A stretch of DNA of 64,000 nt, taken from Trifolium pratense. Its lineage: Eukaryota; Streptophyta; Magnoliopsida; Fabales; Fabaceae. Numbering within the stretch: the first letter of the stretch is position 1; the number at the start of each line of letters is the position of its first letter. The notes beneath the pieces were generated by a model, which saw only the letters and a list, made by a program, of their open reading frames with translations, was not told the origin of the DNA and ran no database searches. The stretch covers positions 55,450,439-55,514,438 of the forward strand of contig NC_060062.1 in the NCBI RefSeq assembly GCF_020283565.1, in the 5' to 3' direction. A program made the translations under genes and the position numbers. This document shows, in pieces, positions 12,256 through 25,687 of this stretch.

Positions 12256-14942
12256 TTAACAGCAAATTAGGGAAGTTTCTTCCTCAATTCTTCCAAGTAA
12301 ATGATGAACTGCTGTTGCAATGCCATCTACTGAACCAAGTTGGAATCCTTCTTCAACCTTCATAAATAAATTAATTAATTAACACACCTTAGATACTATA
12401 TAATATTTTGCACAATGAAAAAATTTATATGTTCTTTCACATTTACTAATATAAAAATTTAATCAACTTAAAAAAAAATAATTATAATCAACAAAAATTA
12501 AAAAATAATAATTTAGGACAAAATTTGCGGAGAATTTCAATTCATTTTCTTTTTCTCTAAGTTTCTCTTGCTAATTTGAATTATTCCGATAGTGTTTAAT
12601 TCATTTTTGTAGTATACTACTACAAAAAGTTGAAATAGCAACGAAAATCTATAAACGGAAAATCGAGCCACCACCAATTAATTTCATCGCTAAGTATATT
12701 AGAGACACAAAATTAGTGATATAAATATATTGTTTTTTTTTAACGGCAAATATATTATATAAAAACGAAAAAATATATAAGAGAAAATTCAGTAAAATAA
12801 AGAGGTATCAGACTTCACCAAAACCTAACAATCTCTAAGGCAACAGATGCAAATTTTAGTTACTTTCGTAATATAAAATGAAGGAAAATTGCATACCTTG
12901 GCACTGATAGAGTAGAATACCAAAGGTTGTAGAGTAGTGACATTGAGATGTAGAATTGTGAAGAAGAGTGATTGAAAACCAGCAACTAATTTAGTTAATT
13001 GTCCAGGTCTTGTCCTAGTGAGAATTCTAAGGTTTGCATGAGTCTCGATTAATGTAACCTCGATATCAGCTATGGCAGCTTTGGTCTTGGATGTGTATTT
13101 GTTAGGTGTTTGGGACCATGTATATTGAGGATACACAAAAAATTGTGCAAAAGGTGGTTTCATTATTTGTTTTGAAACAACACTATTGGATGTATCTTCA
13201 ATATTATTGCTTTGTTGTTGTGCTAATTCTTGTTGTAATTGTTGTAGCTTTCTAGCTTCAAGTGATTGTAAGAGATGTTCTAGCTCTTTTACAAACTCTA
13301 TGGCACCTCCTACTATTGAAGCTTGGTCACCCTAAAACAAAAACAAAGATTGCATATTAGTTAATTAATTAAACCAAAATAATAATTGCATTTAGAAAAT
13401 GTAGAAGAATTTTGTATATGAAGCTTTTCAATTGGTAAGTATGTTTGTAAAGCATGCATGTTTGATTTTAAAAGCTTTTCACTTATATGGTAGTTGTAAA
13501 AAAAATGATACCGTGATTTAATTTTAACCGCGAGATTAATGTTTTTTATGTCTTTTGAGATTTGAGATCACGATTAAGGTTGTATCAATCTCATTCTACG
13601 GAGATCATCCACAGTATCAATCAAGAATCACAATGCGAACCAAAACGTAAGCACAGCTGTGATTAAAAACGTTGTTTGGCACCACAAGTAGTAAATTGTA
13701 TACAATTTTGGCTTAGTATTCTACACCTTACAAAAGAAAAGAAAGAATTCATCAAAAAAAAAAAAAGAAAGAAAAAATGATGAAAAAGAATTAAAAAAAA
13801 AAAACTAGTATTAAGAACATAGGGAAATGCTACAGCATATCTGTGCATGTCTTAGAATATTCCCACCTCATTGATATAATATAGTCATAAAGTTTTAAAT
13901 ATTAGTATTTAATTAATGAACTACTTCATCCTTCTCTTGCTCACCATTATTTGAGAAGAGAATGAATCTCCTCATTTTTGCTATTAAGGGAAATAACACA
14001 TTTATGATTTAAATTATGTGAATTAAAAATCCCAACAACAAATTAAATACAATCTTCATGAGTCAAAAAGAAAAAGTGAGATAAATAAATCATAGTAACA
14101 CACCCTTTCAACATAGGATTCAGGCATACTAACGTGTACCTAAACCCATACAACGTACCAAAATGAATTGCGAATTAGGTGACGGTGAAATAAGTAAAAA
14201 AGTGAAAAACAAAACATATACCCTTTGAACATAGGATTCAAGCATACTAACGTAATGTCTACCTAAACTCATACCACGTACCAAAGCGATTTGTGAACCA
14301 AGTAACAGTGAAATAAATAAAAAAGTGAGAAACAAAACGTACCCTTTGAACAATAGGATTCAGGCATACTAAGGTAATGTGTACCTGAACTCATATCACG
14401 TACCAAAGCAAATTGCGAACCAGATGACAGCGAAATAAATAAATAAATAAAAAGTGAGAAACAAAACATACCCTTTGAACATAAGATTCAGGCATGAGAG
14501 AACGAAGTACAGCAAGATGTTCATTCATTTGCTTTCTACGATTTCTCTCAACAGTAATGTGTGTGATTCTTTGTGTTTCAGCTTCTTCTTTGTTCTTACA
14601 AACTCTTGGTTTTCTTCTCCTCTTCTTCCTCTGCACCACTTGATTATTACTATTATTATTATTCATCTCCTTCATTGTTTCTTCTTGTTCCATTAATTGC
14701 CTTTTTCTGTTATTCATCATAGAAAAGTTACTATGATCAAATATTGTAGCCTCATGATGAATATTTTCCTCATAGTTGTTGTTCATTGTGTTTTCCAAGA
14801 AACCAGAGTACTCTGTAGTATTAGTATTACTACTAAATGGAGTTGCAGAAATTGTGTCATAGATAATGAAATTTGAAAACTCATTACATGATGAAAGTGT
14901 TTCCAAAGCCATTGTATTACAAGAAGAATCTTCAATCTTCAT
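12256..14942 (-). CDS. bHLH transcription factor, group Ia (bHLH94/96-like)
   Basis: Three exons: 14942-14472, 13331-12897 and 12357-12256, all phase 0, giving 335 residues. The bHLH starts near residue 128 ([17 protein letters not shown]). His, Glu and Arg at the 5-9-13 positions predict E-box/G-box binding. The helix-loop-helix continues across the exon 1/2 junction (SYVQR then [18 protein letters not shown]). A Gln-rich linker follows, then the ACT-like SMF domain typical of group Ia (about residues 220-325, e.g. [20 protein letters not shown]). The group includes FAMA, MUTE and SPCH and the less-known bHLH94/96/99; the general sequence suits the latter. Expected nuclear, dimeric and DNA-binding. 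Intron 1 carries a tandem duplication of the exon 1 donor, described separately. A CACGTG lies upstream at about 15099-15104. Target genes unknown. Confidence 0.92.
14103..14495. repeat. Tandem repeats copying the end of bHLH exon 1 and its splice donor
   Basis: A unit of 118-129 bp recurs with starts at 14103, 14221, 14342 and 14471 (plus-strand CCCTTTGAAC or close variants). The copy at 14471 is the real end of exon 1. Read on the gene strand, each of the other three keeps a version of MPESYVQR coding sequence, an AAAGG exon end and a GT donor, followed by the same intron sequence. Each also has TTAG just before its ATGCCTG or ATGCTTG, so a cryptic acceptor is present. Confidence 0.92.
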
Positions 14943-15441
14943 GCGTTCATTTATAGCAAAATACCACTATATATATACTATATAATAAACTATATAATAA
15001 TATATATAAGAGTTGGTGAAATTTTTGATGTGTGACAAAGAGGAAGAAAAGAAGTGAAATATTGGTTAAGAAGAAAAGAAAAATGTAACATATGCAGCAC
15101 GTGAGAAAGTGCAGAAAAAGGTATAGTGCTTTTCAGGAATCAGAAAGGTGTGTGTGTAGGGTGTAGATAGTAAAACGAAAACACACTCTCCCTTGCTTTG
15201 ATATTGATTTTGCTTTGGTTTCTTCACTTCCTAATTTTGAAGATGCTGTCATATACACTCTCACTTATGTTAATCAAGTGAGAGAAGGTGGACCCAAATC
15301 TAAATAGAAATAAGCAAAAAAACAACATAACATGCTGTGTAATAGCTACTCCTCACATTCAAATCTGTGTTGGAGTTTGTAGGAAAATGATCAAATATTG
15401 GCTCTTGTACCTAAGATTCTCTTATAAATTAGTAAATTAAT

Positions 15442-15443
<2 letters not shown>

Positions 15444-15489
<46 letters not shown>
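15444..15489. repeat. (AAT)n microsatellite
   Basis: About 15 near-perfect AAT units. Confidence 0.95.
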
Positions 15490-15623
15490 TTTATGTTGTC
15501 TCGGAGTATCATGGCTGAATTCTTCCGGTGTCATTTCTTATGTTAGAACATCTCCAATGAGATATCTAAGGTACCGTATCATCAATTGAATATTGGCTTA
15601 TTTAGTAGATCATATTAAATATT

Positions 15624-15626
<3 letters not shown>

Positions 15627-15673
<47 letters not shown>
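15627..15673. repeat. (TA)n microsatellite
   Basis: About 23 TA units. Confidence 0.95.
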
Positions 15674-15676
<3 letters not shown>

Positions 15677-18171
15677 TTGCATAATTTTGTATCATTGAAT
15701 TAAAATATGTATGACTTGTAAAAGTATTACATGGCATTATATGAACGACTTGTTAGTAATGTATGAAACTCAAATTGGTATCACCATTAGAAATGCTTAG
15801 ATGGTGTATACAAAACAAAAATTCGGACTTTAAGTTGTCTCTCATTAGTGGATGGTAGAATTAGTGTCTCTCATATTAGTTAGTTTTAAAAAATATTGTT
15901 TAGTTTATTTCTTTTATTAACCCTCTAGTTTCTAGGAGAAGGGACCTTAATAATTCGGAGTTCGATTGTAAAGTAAGTAAAATCTGATAAAAAATTTTAT
16001 TCCGCCCAGAAAAAATTGTTTAGTTTAGAAAAAAGACTATTGCATTATGGTGTACTATATTGTACTAGTACTTGTCAAATATCAACAATTTTGGTTGGTT
16101 GTTGATAATCTTACGGTAGATATTGATTTTTAAGGTACATTATTAGTTAGGATGCTGCTTTCCCCATCCTCTCCTATTAAAATAATTCTAATGTTTTCAA
16201 AAAATACACATCCAAACTGTACTAATTGTTTATAAGTATGCATTTTAAATTGTACAAATTTAGTGTTTGTTTATTCATATATACACACATTTGAACTAAT
16301 ATTAGAGGTGTTCCTATTAGTTAAGTTTTATTCTGATTGGGTTTGATGGGAAATAAATCCAAATCAGTAGATGCTTTGGTCCATTTAAGTTTATGGCAAA
16401 AAAACAATATGGAGATAGTTGGTAAGTTAGTTTATAGCTATTAATTTAGCTAGTTAAATTTAAGCAAGATGACTTCAAGCAAGATGAGTCGCTCCTAAGA
16501 AGGTCAAGAATGTCGTCCGGCGGTGAGGCGTGAATTAAAAAATCTGCATCCGAAAAGGCTCCGAGCTTGGCCTAGACTAGATAAAAATGAATCCAGCTCT
16601 GATTTTACCCATATTCAATTTTACAAGTGATTTAACTCAAAATTCATACATAAAAGGTAAAATCGAGTGATTTACCATTTAAAACTCAATTTCAACAAAC
16701 TGGCTTTAATGAATTAATGGGATTTGCCGGTTAGTCCAGACTCCAACTATATAGACTCTTTTACCTAATCTAACCTCATTTGATCTCATGAAATTACTGA
16801 AGTTAAGTAACATATGTTTGAATTGGCAATCAAGTTTGGCAAAATTACTTTGTGTCACCATGATTTTAATAACAAACTATGATATCTACCATGATTTCAT
16901 CAAATCAAACTCACTGAAATGCCAAAGTTGCTCTTGAAACTTCATCATTGTAATTTGTAATCTAAGACACCAAGCCAAACACTGTGACGGCTTGGACCAC
17001 CACAAAGTTTATATGAAAAACCCTCTCAAATTCACCTCTTTCAAACACGTGACATCACAAAGTACACCAATTTTTCATCATATATATCCTTATATATCAG
17101 TTTAATCCTTGACTAAGATAAAAATTTACTACAACATAAATTAAATCTAGCAATTAAAACTATAAGTTATCATTTCATAATTTCTAATGTTCATATCTCT
17201 CTTACTTCGTTGGATATATAAAAAAACAATTTTTTATAAGCAATATTGATGTGGTGATCTTTTGTGCATGTATATAGGTTCTACCTCGGACCTGGATTGC
17301 CTGCTGTAAAATTAGCACACAGTTTTGAATCACAATCGTTGATATAAACAATCTACCAGTTTATGTTACATATGAACAAAGGTAATATAAACAATCTTAG
17401 ACGTCAATTATAGATCAGACGGTTATGGTCATATAATATCATCCCTTCTACCTAGGTGTGCATGATTTTTAATATTAAAAAATGGAGATGTTTCAAACAG
17501 CAGAATTCAGGCTTATATTATGTGATGAATTGAAGAGGACACAAGAAAGGACAGAAATGGAGCTAGGACCATGGTCCAATATGTCAGACTCTGCTGAATT
17601 AACCATGTGAGTGACTGTATGTAAGCTACCCCTTCTCGAAAAAGCACATAGCATGCAGGTCCTCTTTCACATTTCACTTATATACATTACTCAGATCCCC
17701 ATAATTCATTTTTCATCCTTTCTTTTCACCTTCTATCTGTTGTCCCTATAACATTGTTGCTTCTTTTAACCCCTACCTTATTTCACTGTTCAACTGTGTT
17801 GTATTGAAACTACTTAAAGGAAGCCACAAACCAACTAGATATGAAAATGAAACATATCAAACATATAAAAACACCAAAGTATGAGTTGTAAGTTGCATAT
17901 TATCAGAGTGGTCAATCACTATCTGTGTTGAAATTGCATACTGTTACATGTGCAGTGCAGGGAAAATGTAGTAATCTTTTTTTTGTGGTCAACGAGATAT
18001 GATTATTTGTCCTTAATATCAAGTGTCATTAAGATAAGATTTGTCCTTTTACTACCAATCATAATTGCCACACGTGTTATAGATTCAACTGATGATGGTT
18101 AGAAAAAATCTTATCTTTATAATAAACAATGACAATAATACAACAGATTAGTACAGCATATAGTAGCTGCT

Positions 18172-21100
18172 TTACCAAAATTTTAACTTCATACCAAAAT
18201 AATCAGCAATTCCAATCACAGTTGATAAAGTATAAGCATAGACAATCAAGATAAAAAGAGATGTGGTTGATGATGCAGAAAGGGTATCAACAGACAAGTT
18301 TACCAACCCAGTGAGAAGATTTGCCTGCATAAAATTATTCGATGAAATTATAAAATGAAATCTAGATAGAAAAAGCATATATGATAGTCAGTACGAAATA
18401 TTTTGCTCACCAGAAGAAATGTAGCAAGTAAGTTCCGATTAAATGCTTCTTCAAGTACTGAAGTTTTACTTCCAGGAATAAGATCGGCCAGTGTTAAAAT
18501 TGATAATAGCTGAAAAATGGGTACACCGAGATTAAATACTCGAATCAAATCCAAAATCAGATGCCAAATTACAATGTCGGCTATAGATCAAAAATGCCAT
18601 GCTGCGAAATTAAGATTATGGTACTCATTGGGATGTCTGTAGTATTAATCTTAGATCAAAATTTCAAATCAAACCGTGACTTGTGGTTTTTTTTTTTTTC
18701 TGTAACATTAAATAGCCTCAATTGGGAATAAGTTTCTGAACCAGGATAAAAAAATTATACAAGTCGATGTTTAATTGAAAACCAAAGAGCAACAATCATA
18801 TAAGAAACTAATCTGTTTTCTCAAATCAGACAATCATTAAGGCTTTGTTTGCGATTTGGGTTTGGGTTTGGGTTTGGGTTTGGGTTTGGGTTTGAATGAA
18901 GTGTAATCGAAGTATTATACCATCATTTATCATTTTTCCTTTCAACTTTTTTTAAATATTAAATATATATCAAAATATAGCCTTAGCCCTCCAAAGTGCT
19001 CCCCTTTAAAATCCAACTCGCAAACAAAGCCTAAATATGTCAGACTATTTCAAAATTATTCAACTCCGTAAATATAAATTAACACTAATCGAGATAGAGC
19101 CAACAAAAGAATCCTAAAGTGATGACCACAATAAAAGCTATAAAGCCATCACACTATGTTAGACACCGATCCAAATGAACAAAACAGAAGTGAGAGTGGT
19201 AGTGACCTGTAGATTGTCAGCCACTACCATAGTAACATATGGCAGGTTGCACTGCATAAAGTATCAAGAATTAGTTAGTTTTCATCCATTGATGCCAAAA
19301 GAGAGCCTTTCCGAGTAAGAAACTATAACATGGTGGGACATACCGTTCTCCGGGAAATTCTTTCTACGTGGCTATCTAGAAGCACAGTTAATAACCTGAC
19401 ACAGGCATCATGGAAAAGGTGCAAATTCAATTTTGTGGACTTCATTGAAAAGGGTAAATAAGTTCGGGATTAAGATTTTACCAAAACAGGATTGATAGAA
19501 TCCAAACTCTCATTCGAACCCATCTGCTACTTCTATTTGCAGAGGAATGGCTTCCAAAGATGAGATAGTTACCTAACTGAACACCAATAAGGTACATACC
19601 CCAATATCCTGAAGACAAAACAAGATATTTGTAACAAATACAAAAGTGAAATTACATCATTATTGAACAATGCAAAGTGCAATCCTTACCAAATATGCTA
19701 AAAATCCCCTCCTTGTTTTGACTTATGATATCCGTTCCTCTCTCATTAGAAAGCAAGTAATGATTTAACCCGTGCATCAAACTGAACTGGTACCCTTTGA
19801 AATATAGATTGGATTTGATAAGAAAAACAGATTTCAAAAAAGATGACAGAAGGATATGACAGAAAAAAGTACCTACTAGGACAAGTGATCCAAAAACTCC
19901 AGAATATTGTGGAGGAATATTAATAAAGGATGTAATGATCGAGATAGCAGCAAGCGTGAAGAAGAAATTCCAATGCACACCATATTCACTCATATGCACC
20001 TATTCAGTGAAAAATAATTACTGGCTTCCTTGAGATCATCATGAATTAGACAATTATAACTCAAATTGTAAAGAATGAGAAAAAAACATAATAATGGATT
20101 CCTTCAGAATGGCTTGAACTAGTGAATTAGGCAATTAGCACTCAAACAATCCTATATGTTGTTAAATGAGACTCTTGAATGTGAAGCACTCACTGACTAA
20201 ACTATCTATCCCACAAGTAACCACATATCTTTCTGGAAAAACCTCCATGTGGCCTCTCTTTTTTATTCTTCATATTTTTTAACACTTTAAGAACATAAGT
20301 TGCACCACATCGTAGAGGATAACTATATCATTTTACATCTAGATCTTCTAAGAACTAAGGTATTTCATTATTCATGTGTTAAAAGGCTACATAACAAAAT
20401 GAGAATTCTATCTTAATATATCCACACTCTAGTATCTATTAATGTGGCAATTTTATTAGCTCCCCTTATAGTCTTAATCTCATCATTTGCAAGCAAACCC
20501 ACAATTTCAATTGCATAAGCAACTTGTTACTCATCATTCCCTTTACAGGAACACAGCATTAAGAAACCATGTTCAAATTTCAAGAAAGAAAAAAAAACCA
20601 TAAACACTAACTACTACTTATTCTGAAGCAACAAGAGTGTGTGTTGTGTTGTCTTTGATGAATCAAACATTGTACATAATATGCATAAGGACAATTTTGA
20701 AGAAGTCGAGGTTTACGCTGATTTCTATCTCCGTCATATCCTTAGCCCCAAATTTTCAAAATGTTAAGTTTGTGATTGGATAATATTGAGCAAATGCTTA
20801 CTTAAGGTTGCATATGTATCATATCCAAGAATAAAAATGCACAATCTCTTTTATATTTAATTTTTTCCAATTTATAGATTCTTTTAAAGTGAATGGACTT
20901 GATTTTTAGAAATTAAATGGCATGAAAATAAAAAATATTCATTTGACTCCTGTAACCAAAGGTAAAGTTTAAAACCATTGGGCTTGAAATAGATGAGAAT
21001 GATCATATTCAACTTAACCAGATTGTGGATGCACATCCATTAAAAATTGATATCTAAATTTTATGCGTGCCTAGAAAATTTCATCTTCATGATTAACAAA

Positions 21101-24100
21101 TTAACTCCAAATTTGTGGACATTTTTCAGGATCACAAATCAATATTGATTCTTTTTTTCAAACATCAAAAGCTTTTAAAGCAAGTTGTTCCATGATGACA
21201 GTTTTTGTCTTTCAACTTCAAAACACTTTCAACATTACCATATAAGTAGGAAACATAAGGTTGACTTGGTGGTTGTGGTTGGGGTGAGGGAGTTAACAAG
21301 TGGAGTAGTAAAGTGGTCGAGGGTGCTATCCCCGACCCACAAGTGGGGGAATGTAGGGGAAGAAGGGTAGAAGGGAACCACAGATGGACTTGGGGGAAAA
21401 GGGTGGGGAGGAGACCAATTTACCCATCTAACCGGTGTTTTAAAATTTAAAAAGTGTGTAGATCTTACAGTTCCAATGTTATTTCCACTAATGCACCCCT
21501 TTCCAAATGGTACATTTGAAACAGCGTTTGATTTTCCTAGTAATGATATAATGCATTCAATTATGAAAGCATATAAAAATATCAAGCCTGTTGAGTGCTA
21601 ATTACTAAATCGTTTCTCAAATCTCACAGTCTAAACTCAGTCTCAATGTCTAAGCTTGTATAGTTCAACTCCACCAATACCTATTACTACAAGTAATAAT
21701 GAAATAATCCAGCACAGTACAATCAAGATTAAATTTCATTTCCAATTTTAAGTGAATTGTTTTTGCAAAAAAAAAAAAAAAAACCCTCACTCACCCAATC
21801 ATGCATGGCATCAGCGTTGATAGGCTTACAAATCATAGGGATCAGATTTTATAGGGCTTCGAGAACTATGTCATATAACATAAAAATTTCAAAACCACAT
21901 CGGTCATTATATTCATTAAAGTTGAATAAGATGCAGTATTAGCAAATGCATGTCAAAATGTTTGTTGGCACAGAAATTTCTAAGAATCTCAATGAATATA
22001 ATCCCACCTGATAATCCACACCAGTTGTTGTAACAAGACGAAAAAATCCTAAGAAGATAAGTGGACTAGATGAAACTATTGCAGTCTTCCAGTTTCTGAG
22101 GAAAGTGAATAAATGATGTTATCAGGGGAATGTAGAATGCAATATATTTGTGCAAGTTCATTCAAAAAGACAACAATGTCATTACAGAGCAGGTAAATAC
22201 ATCTAGGAAAGCAGCAATTCAATTTTCAGAAGCCTACTACCAGCATGTTCATGTTAATAATTCTTATTTGCCTAATGTATGAGCTTGTCAAAAATTCCCT
22301 TATGCGTTCACTTAAGAAAACTAATGTTTAATCAAACTCAACAAGCATCTATATATTTAGGTAAACATGATTATTCTATTTCAGAAACACATTTTCGAGA
22401 ATTCATTTTGTAAACATACTTACACAGATGCAATATTCCGTGCTTGACGAGAAACTAATGAATTTGCTAAAACAAATGCTCCAACTCCGAGATCCATCTG
22501 CAATGCAAACGTAATGTCAAATATCAGCAGAACAATCAAATTATTGACTATACCTCTTGTTAGCAACATAACAGAACAAAATTGATGCACCAAATACTAT
22601 GTACAGATCAGAATCTATAAAACAGTTTGAGAGAGAGATAGAGAGAGAAACAGAGATTAAAAAAAAAAAAAAAAGCAAATCCCCGCCCATTGCCCATTTC
22701 TCCCCTACATTTGCTTTACTTGTATAGTATTACTGAAGTGATACGTAACATAGTATACAGATTTATAAACAGAAGTGGACTATATATAGTAGAGAACCAG
22801 AAACCCAAATAAAGTAACCTCGCGAAAGAAACCACGAGCATTATAATCTAAGTTTTAATTGAGAAATGCTCCCCCAAATAATCAGCTTCGATGAGAGGGA
22901 GGGAACTGTTCGTATAGACTCTGGCATTATAATCTAAGTTTTAATTGAGAAATTTGGGAACCTACCTCCCTACCCCTTGACTTTCAAAAGTACTTAAAAC
23001 TACCTTCTTAACCTTTTTTTTCCCTCAAAACTACTTCAAAAGTTAATGAATCACGCCGTTGTTGGAGAAGTGTTGGATTAAGAAGCAAATAAAACATATT
23101 ATATGAAATTTTTCAAACATTTTTTAGGTAAGACATGTCTTTCAATTTTTCACTTTTTGAATTTAGAACTGTCATAGAATCCTACCAAACTAGCTCCATA
23201 TGTTTCAGTCTTCGCATATCTTCTAGGAAATATTCTGAAATCAACAGCCAAGATGCACAAAACTGTTATAATCATCTGCAAAAATAATTTTTATCAACAT
23301 AATAGCACATTAAGATCAAAACAATGGAATGAAAAACTCTATTGTCGCACTTCATACCACAATAACCCTGTACGAAGTAATGTATGCCCTAAGAGAATTA
23401 GGCTCTTCTAAAACAGGAGATGAACCACCAGGCCTGCAGTTAAGTGTATGGAAGTCAGTGATTACCAACATCAAAATATGGCTCGTGTGAAACCTTTTGG
23501 CCGAACTTATTTACGTTATTAAAGTCTCGGTTCTTTTAAGAAGTTAGCTAACCAAAATTGAACAATTATGGATTACCTCTTCACTGCAATATAAAGCAAT
23601 GTTAAGATTGTGAACAAACTTGCCAAGATATCGCTCCAGTCAGCAAGTACCTATCACCAAGTTCATTATAACAATTACAAAACAAAATGACTGTAATTTA
23701 ATTCAAAAACCTAGTTAGCATCATAGCTTCATTGTCATGTACTCCTCCCACCCGACGACGACAACAAAAAAACCAACTAGGCTAGCAAAACATTTGATGC
23801 TACAGGAGACACTTACAGTGAAAAATAAGAGCATAGGAACAACGATGACAAGAAAATCCAAAGTCAATGTCGCTAGGTAAGCTTTAAAACTTCTATGCTC
23901 AGATGACGCGTCATCGTTTTTCTTCTTCAGGGAGTCACCTATAAGTAAAAAAGAGATAAATAGGATTTTAGACCCTGTTTGGATAAACAGCTTAATTAAG
24001 CATTTACAGCATAAACCCTTACCATATAAGTGCTTATATATAAACTATGGGCATGTTTGGATAAATAGCTTATTTGCAACTTATAGCACAAACACTTAAC

Positions 24101-25268
24101 ATGATAAGCTCTTATGTATAAGCTTATATAAGCTATTTTTATAGCAGAAGATAAAATAATGATTAAAAAAAATTATATATGTTACGAGCTGTTTCCATAA
24201 GCTAAGCTATATCGGAGAACTTATGAAAATGAGCCAAAAAAAAACTTAGGAAAATTATCATAAGCTGTTTTCATAAGCTCTCCCAGATAGTCTCACAAAA
24301 CTTATGTCAATAGATACGCTCAAATCAATCCAAAGAGGCCCTATTTTTATAACAAAATATAAAATAAAGTCAAATTGGCATGTACATGTCATAAGCTGGA
24401 AATAAGCTGATCATAAGTTATCTTGGAGAGCTTATAAAAATAAGCTGAAAACAGCTTATGTACATGCCGTAAACTCTCTTAAGAGCCTGTTTGGATTGGC
24501 TTATTTGAACTTGTCTATTGGCATAAGTTTTGTGTGACTGTTTGGCAGTACTTTTAAAAACAACTTCCCCAAAATAGCTTATGAAAACAGCTTATAGCAT
24601 ATACAAAAACAATTTAATTTAATCTGATGTTATAAAAATAGCTTATGTGAACTTATACATAAGCGCTTATTATGCTATAAGCTGCAAATAAGTTGTTTAT
24701 CCAAATAGGGCCCAAAATAGTCACACAAGTGCTTAAGTTAGTAGATATGCTTAAATAAGTCAATTCAAAAACGTCAGAACAGAGAAATGCAAAATAAAAA
24801 ATGTTGTATTTGAGTGTCAATTAACTTAACAAAAAAGTTGTTTATTAAGAAAGAAACAATTATAAGATTTGAAAATGCAAAACTGAAACATTGTAAGGAA
24901 CTAACCAGTTATAGGAATGGATGCGAATGAGTGACGAATAAGCACCAAAATCTGTAAGAAGAGAAAATAAACATTGATCAGAATTGAAAATCACGTTACA
25001 TTTAAGCTGAGACTATAATTCAGAATTGACTTACAGGGATCGTTACTGTAAGAGCCGTGAGTTCGAGCAAAGAGGAACCGGTCAAATTGCTAACGAATCT
25101 GCGAAATTAAGAGAAAATGAAATGGGGATTAATTAATTAATAATGAAAAATTGAATTCTGCTACTAATTGTTATGATTAAGATACAATAAGGAAAATAGA
25201 GAGAGTAGTAACTGTTCTTTGAGTTGCTTGTTGGGGTTGAAGGAGGGTTTGGGGAGAGGAGTATCCAT
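18172..25268 (-). CDS. PIGW: GPI-anchor inositol acyltransferase, PIG-W/GWT1 family
   Basis: Sixteen exons that join in frame to 465 residues: 25268-25213, 25098-25035, 24951-24906, 23938-23817, 23650-23577, 23433-23358, 23275-23186, 22497-22424, 22095-22008, 19999-19873, 19794-19690, 19608-19482, 19395-19344, 19251-19207, 18509-18411, 18324-18172. The family palmitoylates the inositol of GlcN-PI in the ER during GPI-anchor synthesis. Diagnostic pieces are the N terminus [34 protein letters not shown], a [11 protein letters not shown] block, [17 protein letters not shown] and an [17 protein letters not shown] segment. Most exons encode hydrophobic membrane helices. Length matches plant homologues as I recall them. 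Intron 9 is about 2 kb, intron 3 about 1 kb; introns carry MITEs. All key conserved blocks are present, so I take it as functional. One weak spot is the exon 12/13 junction, chosen by phase. Confidence 0.93.
18841..19031. mobile_element. Tourist-like MITE with telomere-like hexamers, in a PIG-W intron
   Basis: Ends GGCTTTGTTTGCGA and TCGCAAACAAAGCC are perfect inverted repeats, flanked by TAA at 18838-18840 and 19032-19034. That fits PIF/Harbinger (Tourist) insertion. Inside, TTTGGG is repeated six times (about 18855-18892). It lies in the intron between the exons at 19251-19207 and 18509-18411. Confidence 0.8.
22838..22953. repeat. 30-bp direct repeat, spacing 86 bp
   Basis: A 30-base block starting GCATTATAATCTAAG occurs at 22838-22867 and again at 22924-22953, in a PIG-W intron. 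Confidence 0.85.
23965..24720. mobile_element. Cluster of CATAAGCT-rich foldback elements in PIG-W intron 3
   Basis: At least two units run from ACCCTGTTTGGATAAACAGC (about 23972) to about 24340, and from GAGCCTGTTTGGATTGGC (about 24484) to TTATCCAAATAGGGCCC (about 24712). Both are packed with inverted copies of CATAAGCT/AGCTTATG. The ends look like hAT-type MITEs, but no clean duplication is visible. Related sequence occurs at 46630-46915 and 55290-55512. Confidence 0.6.
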
Positions 25269-25641
25269 TGCAACGGTCGAGGCACCCCAAAACAGCGAAC
25301 AGTAGTAGTTATTATTTCAGGAGAAAATTCATCATTTTTCGAGGATATCCCCACTTTGATTGATCAGCAAAACATAAAACAGAACAATTGTCAACAAAAA
25401 AAAAAAAAAAACATAAAACAGGACAAAATAAAACACAATAACAAAGGACAAACATTTAAGGTATCGATCAAACTTTGTGTTGTATGATGTTTGGTGGACA
25501 AAAAAATTATTTTGATATTTTAGACAATTTTTGTTAAGGACAAAGAGTTGCTCATATGATTTTGTGGGGACAAGAATTTCAGTTTGTCTGTTACCAGAAA
25601 CAGTTTTAAAATCAAATGCACTCTATGGAAATGGATCATGA

Positions 25642-25687
<46 letters not shown>

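Larger units (their letters stand above)
14943..18171. other. Intergenic between bHLH and PIG-W genes
   Basis: The first 200 bases upstream of the bHLH start are TA-rich with several TATA-like strings. Two microsatellites are listed separately. The rest shows no coding frame of note. The bHLH and PIG-W genes both run leftward, so this is bHLH upstream sequence and PIG-W 3' flank. Confidence 0.55.

Noticed and set aside
18855..18892. Interstitial telomere repeat
   Set aside because: The unit is TTTGGG, not TTTAGGG, and it lies inside a Tourist MITE.
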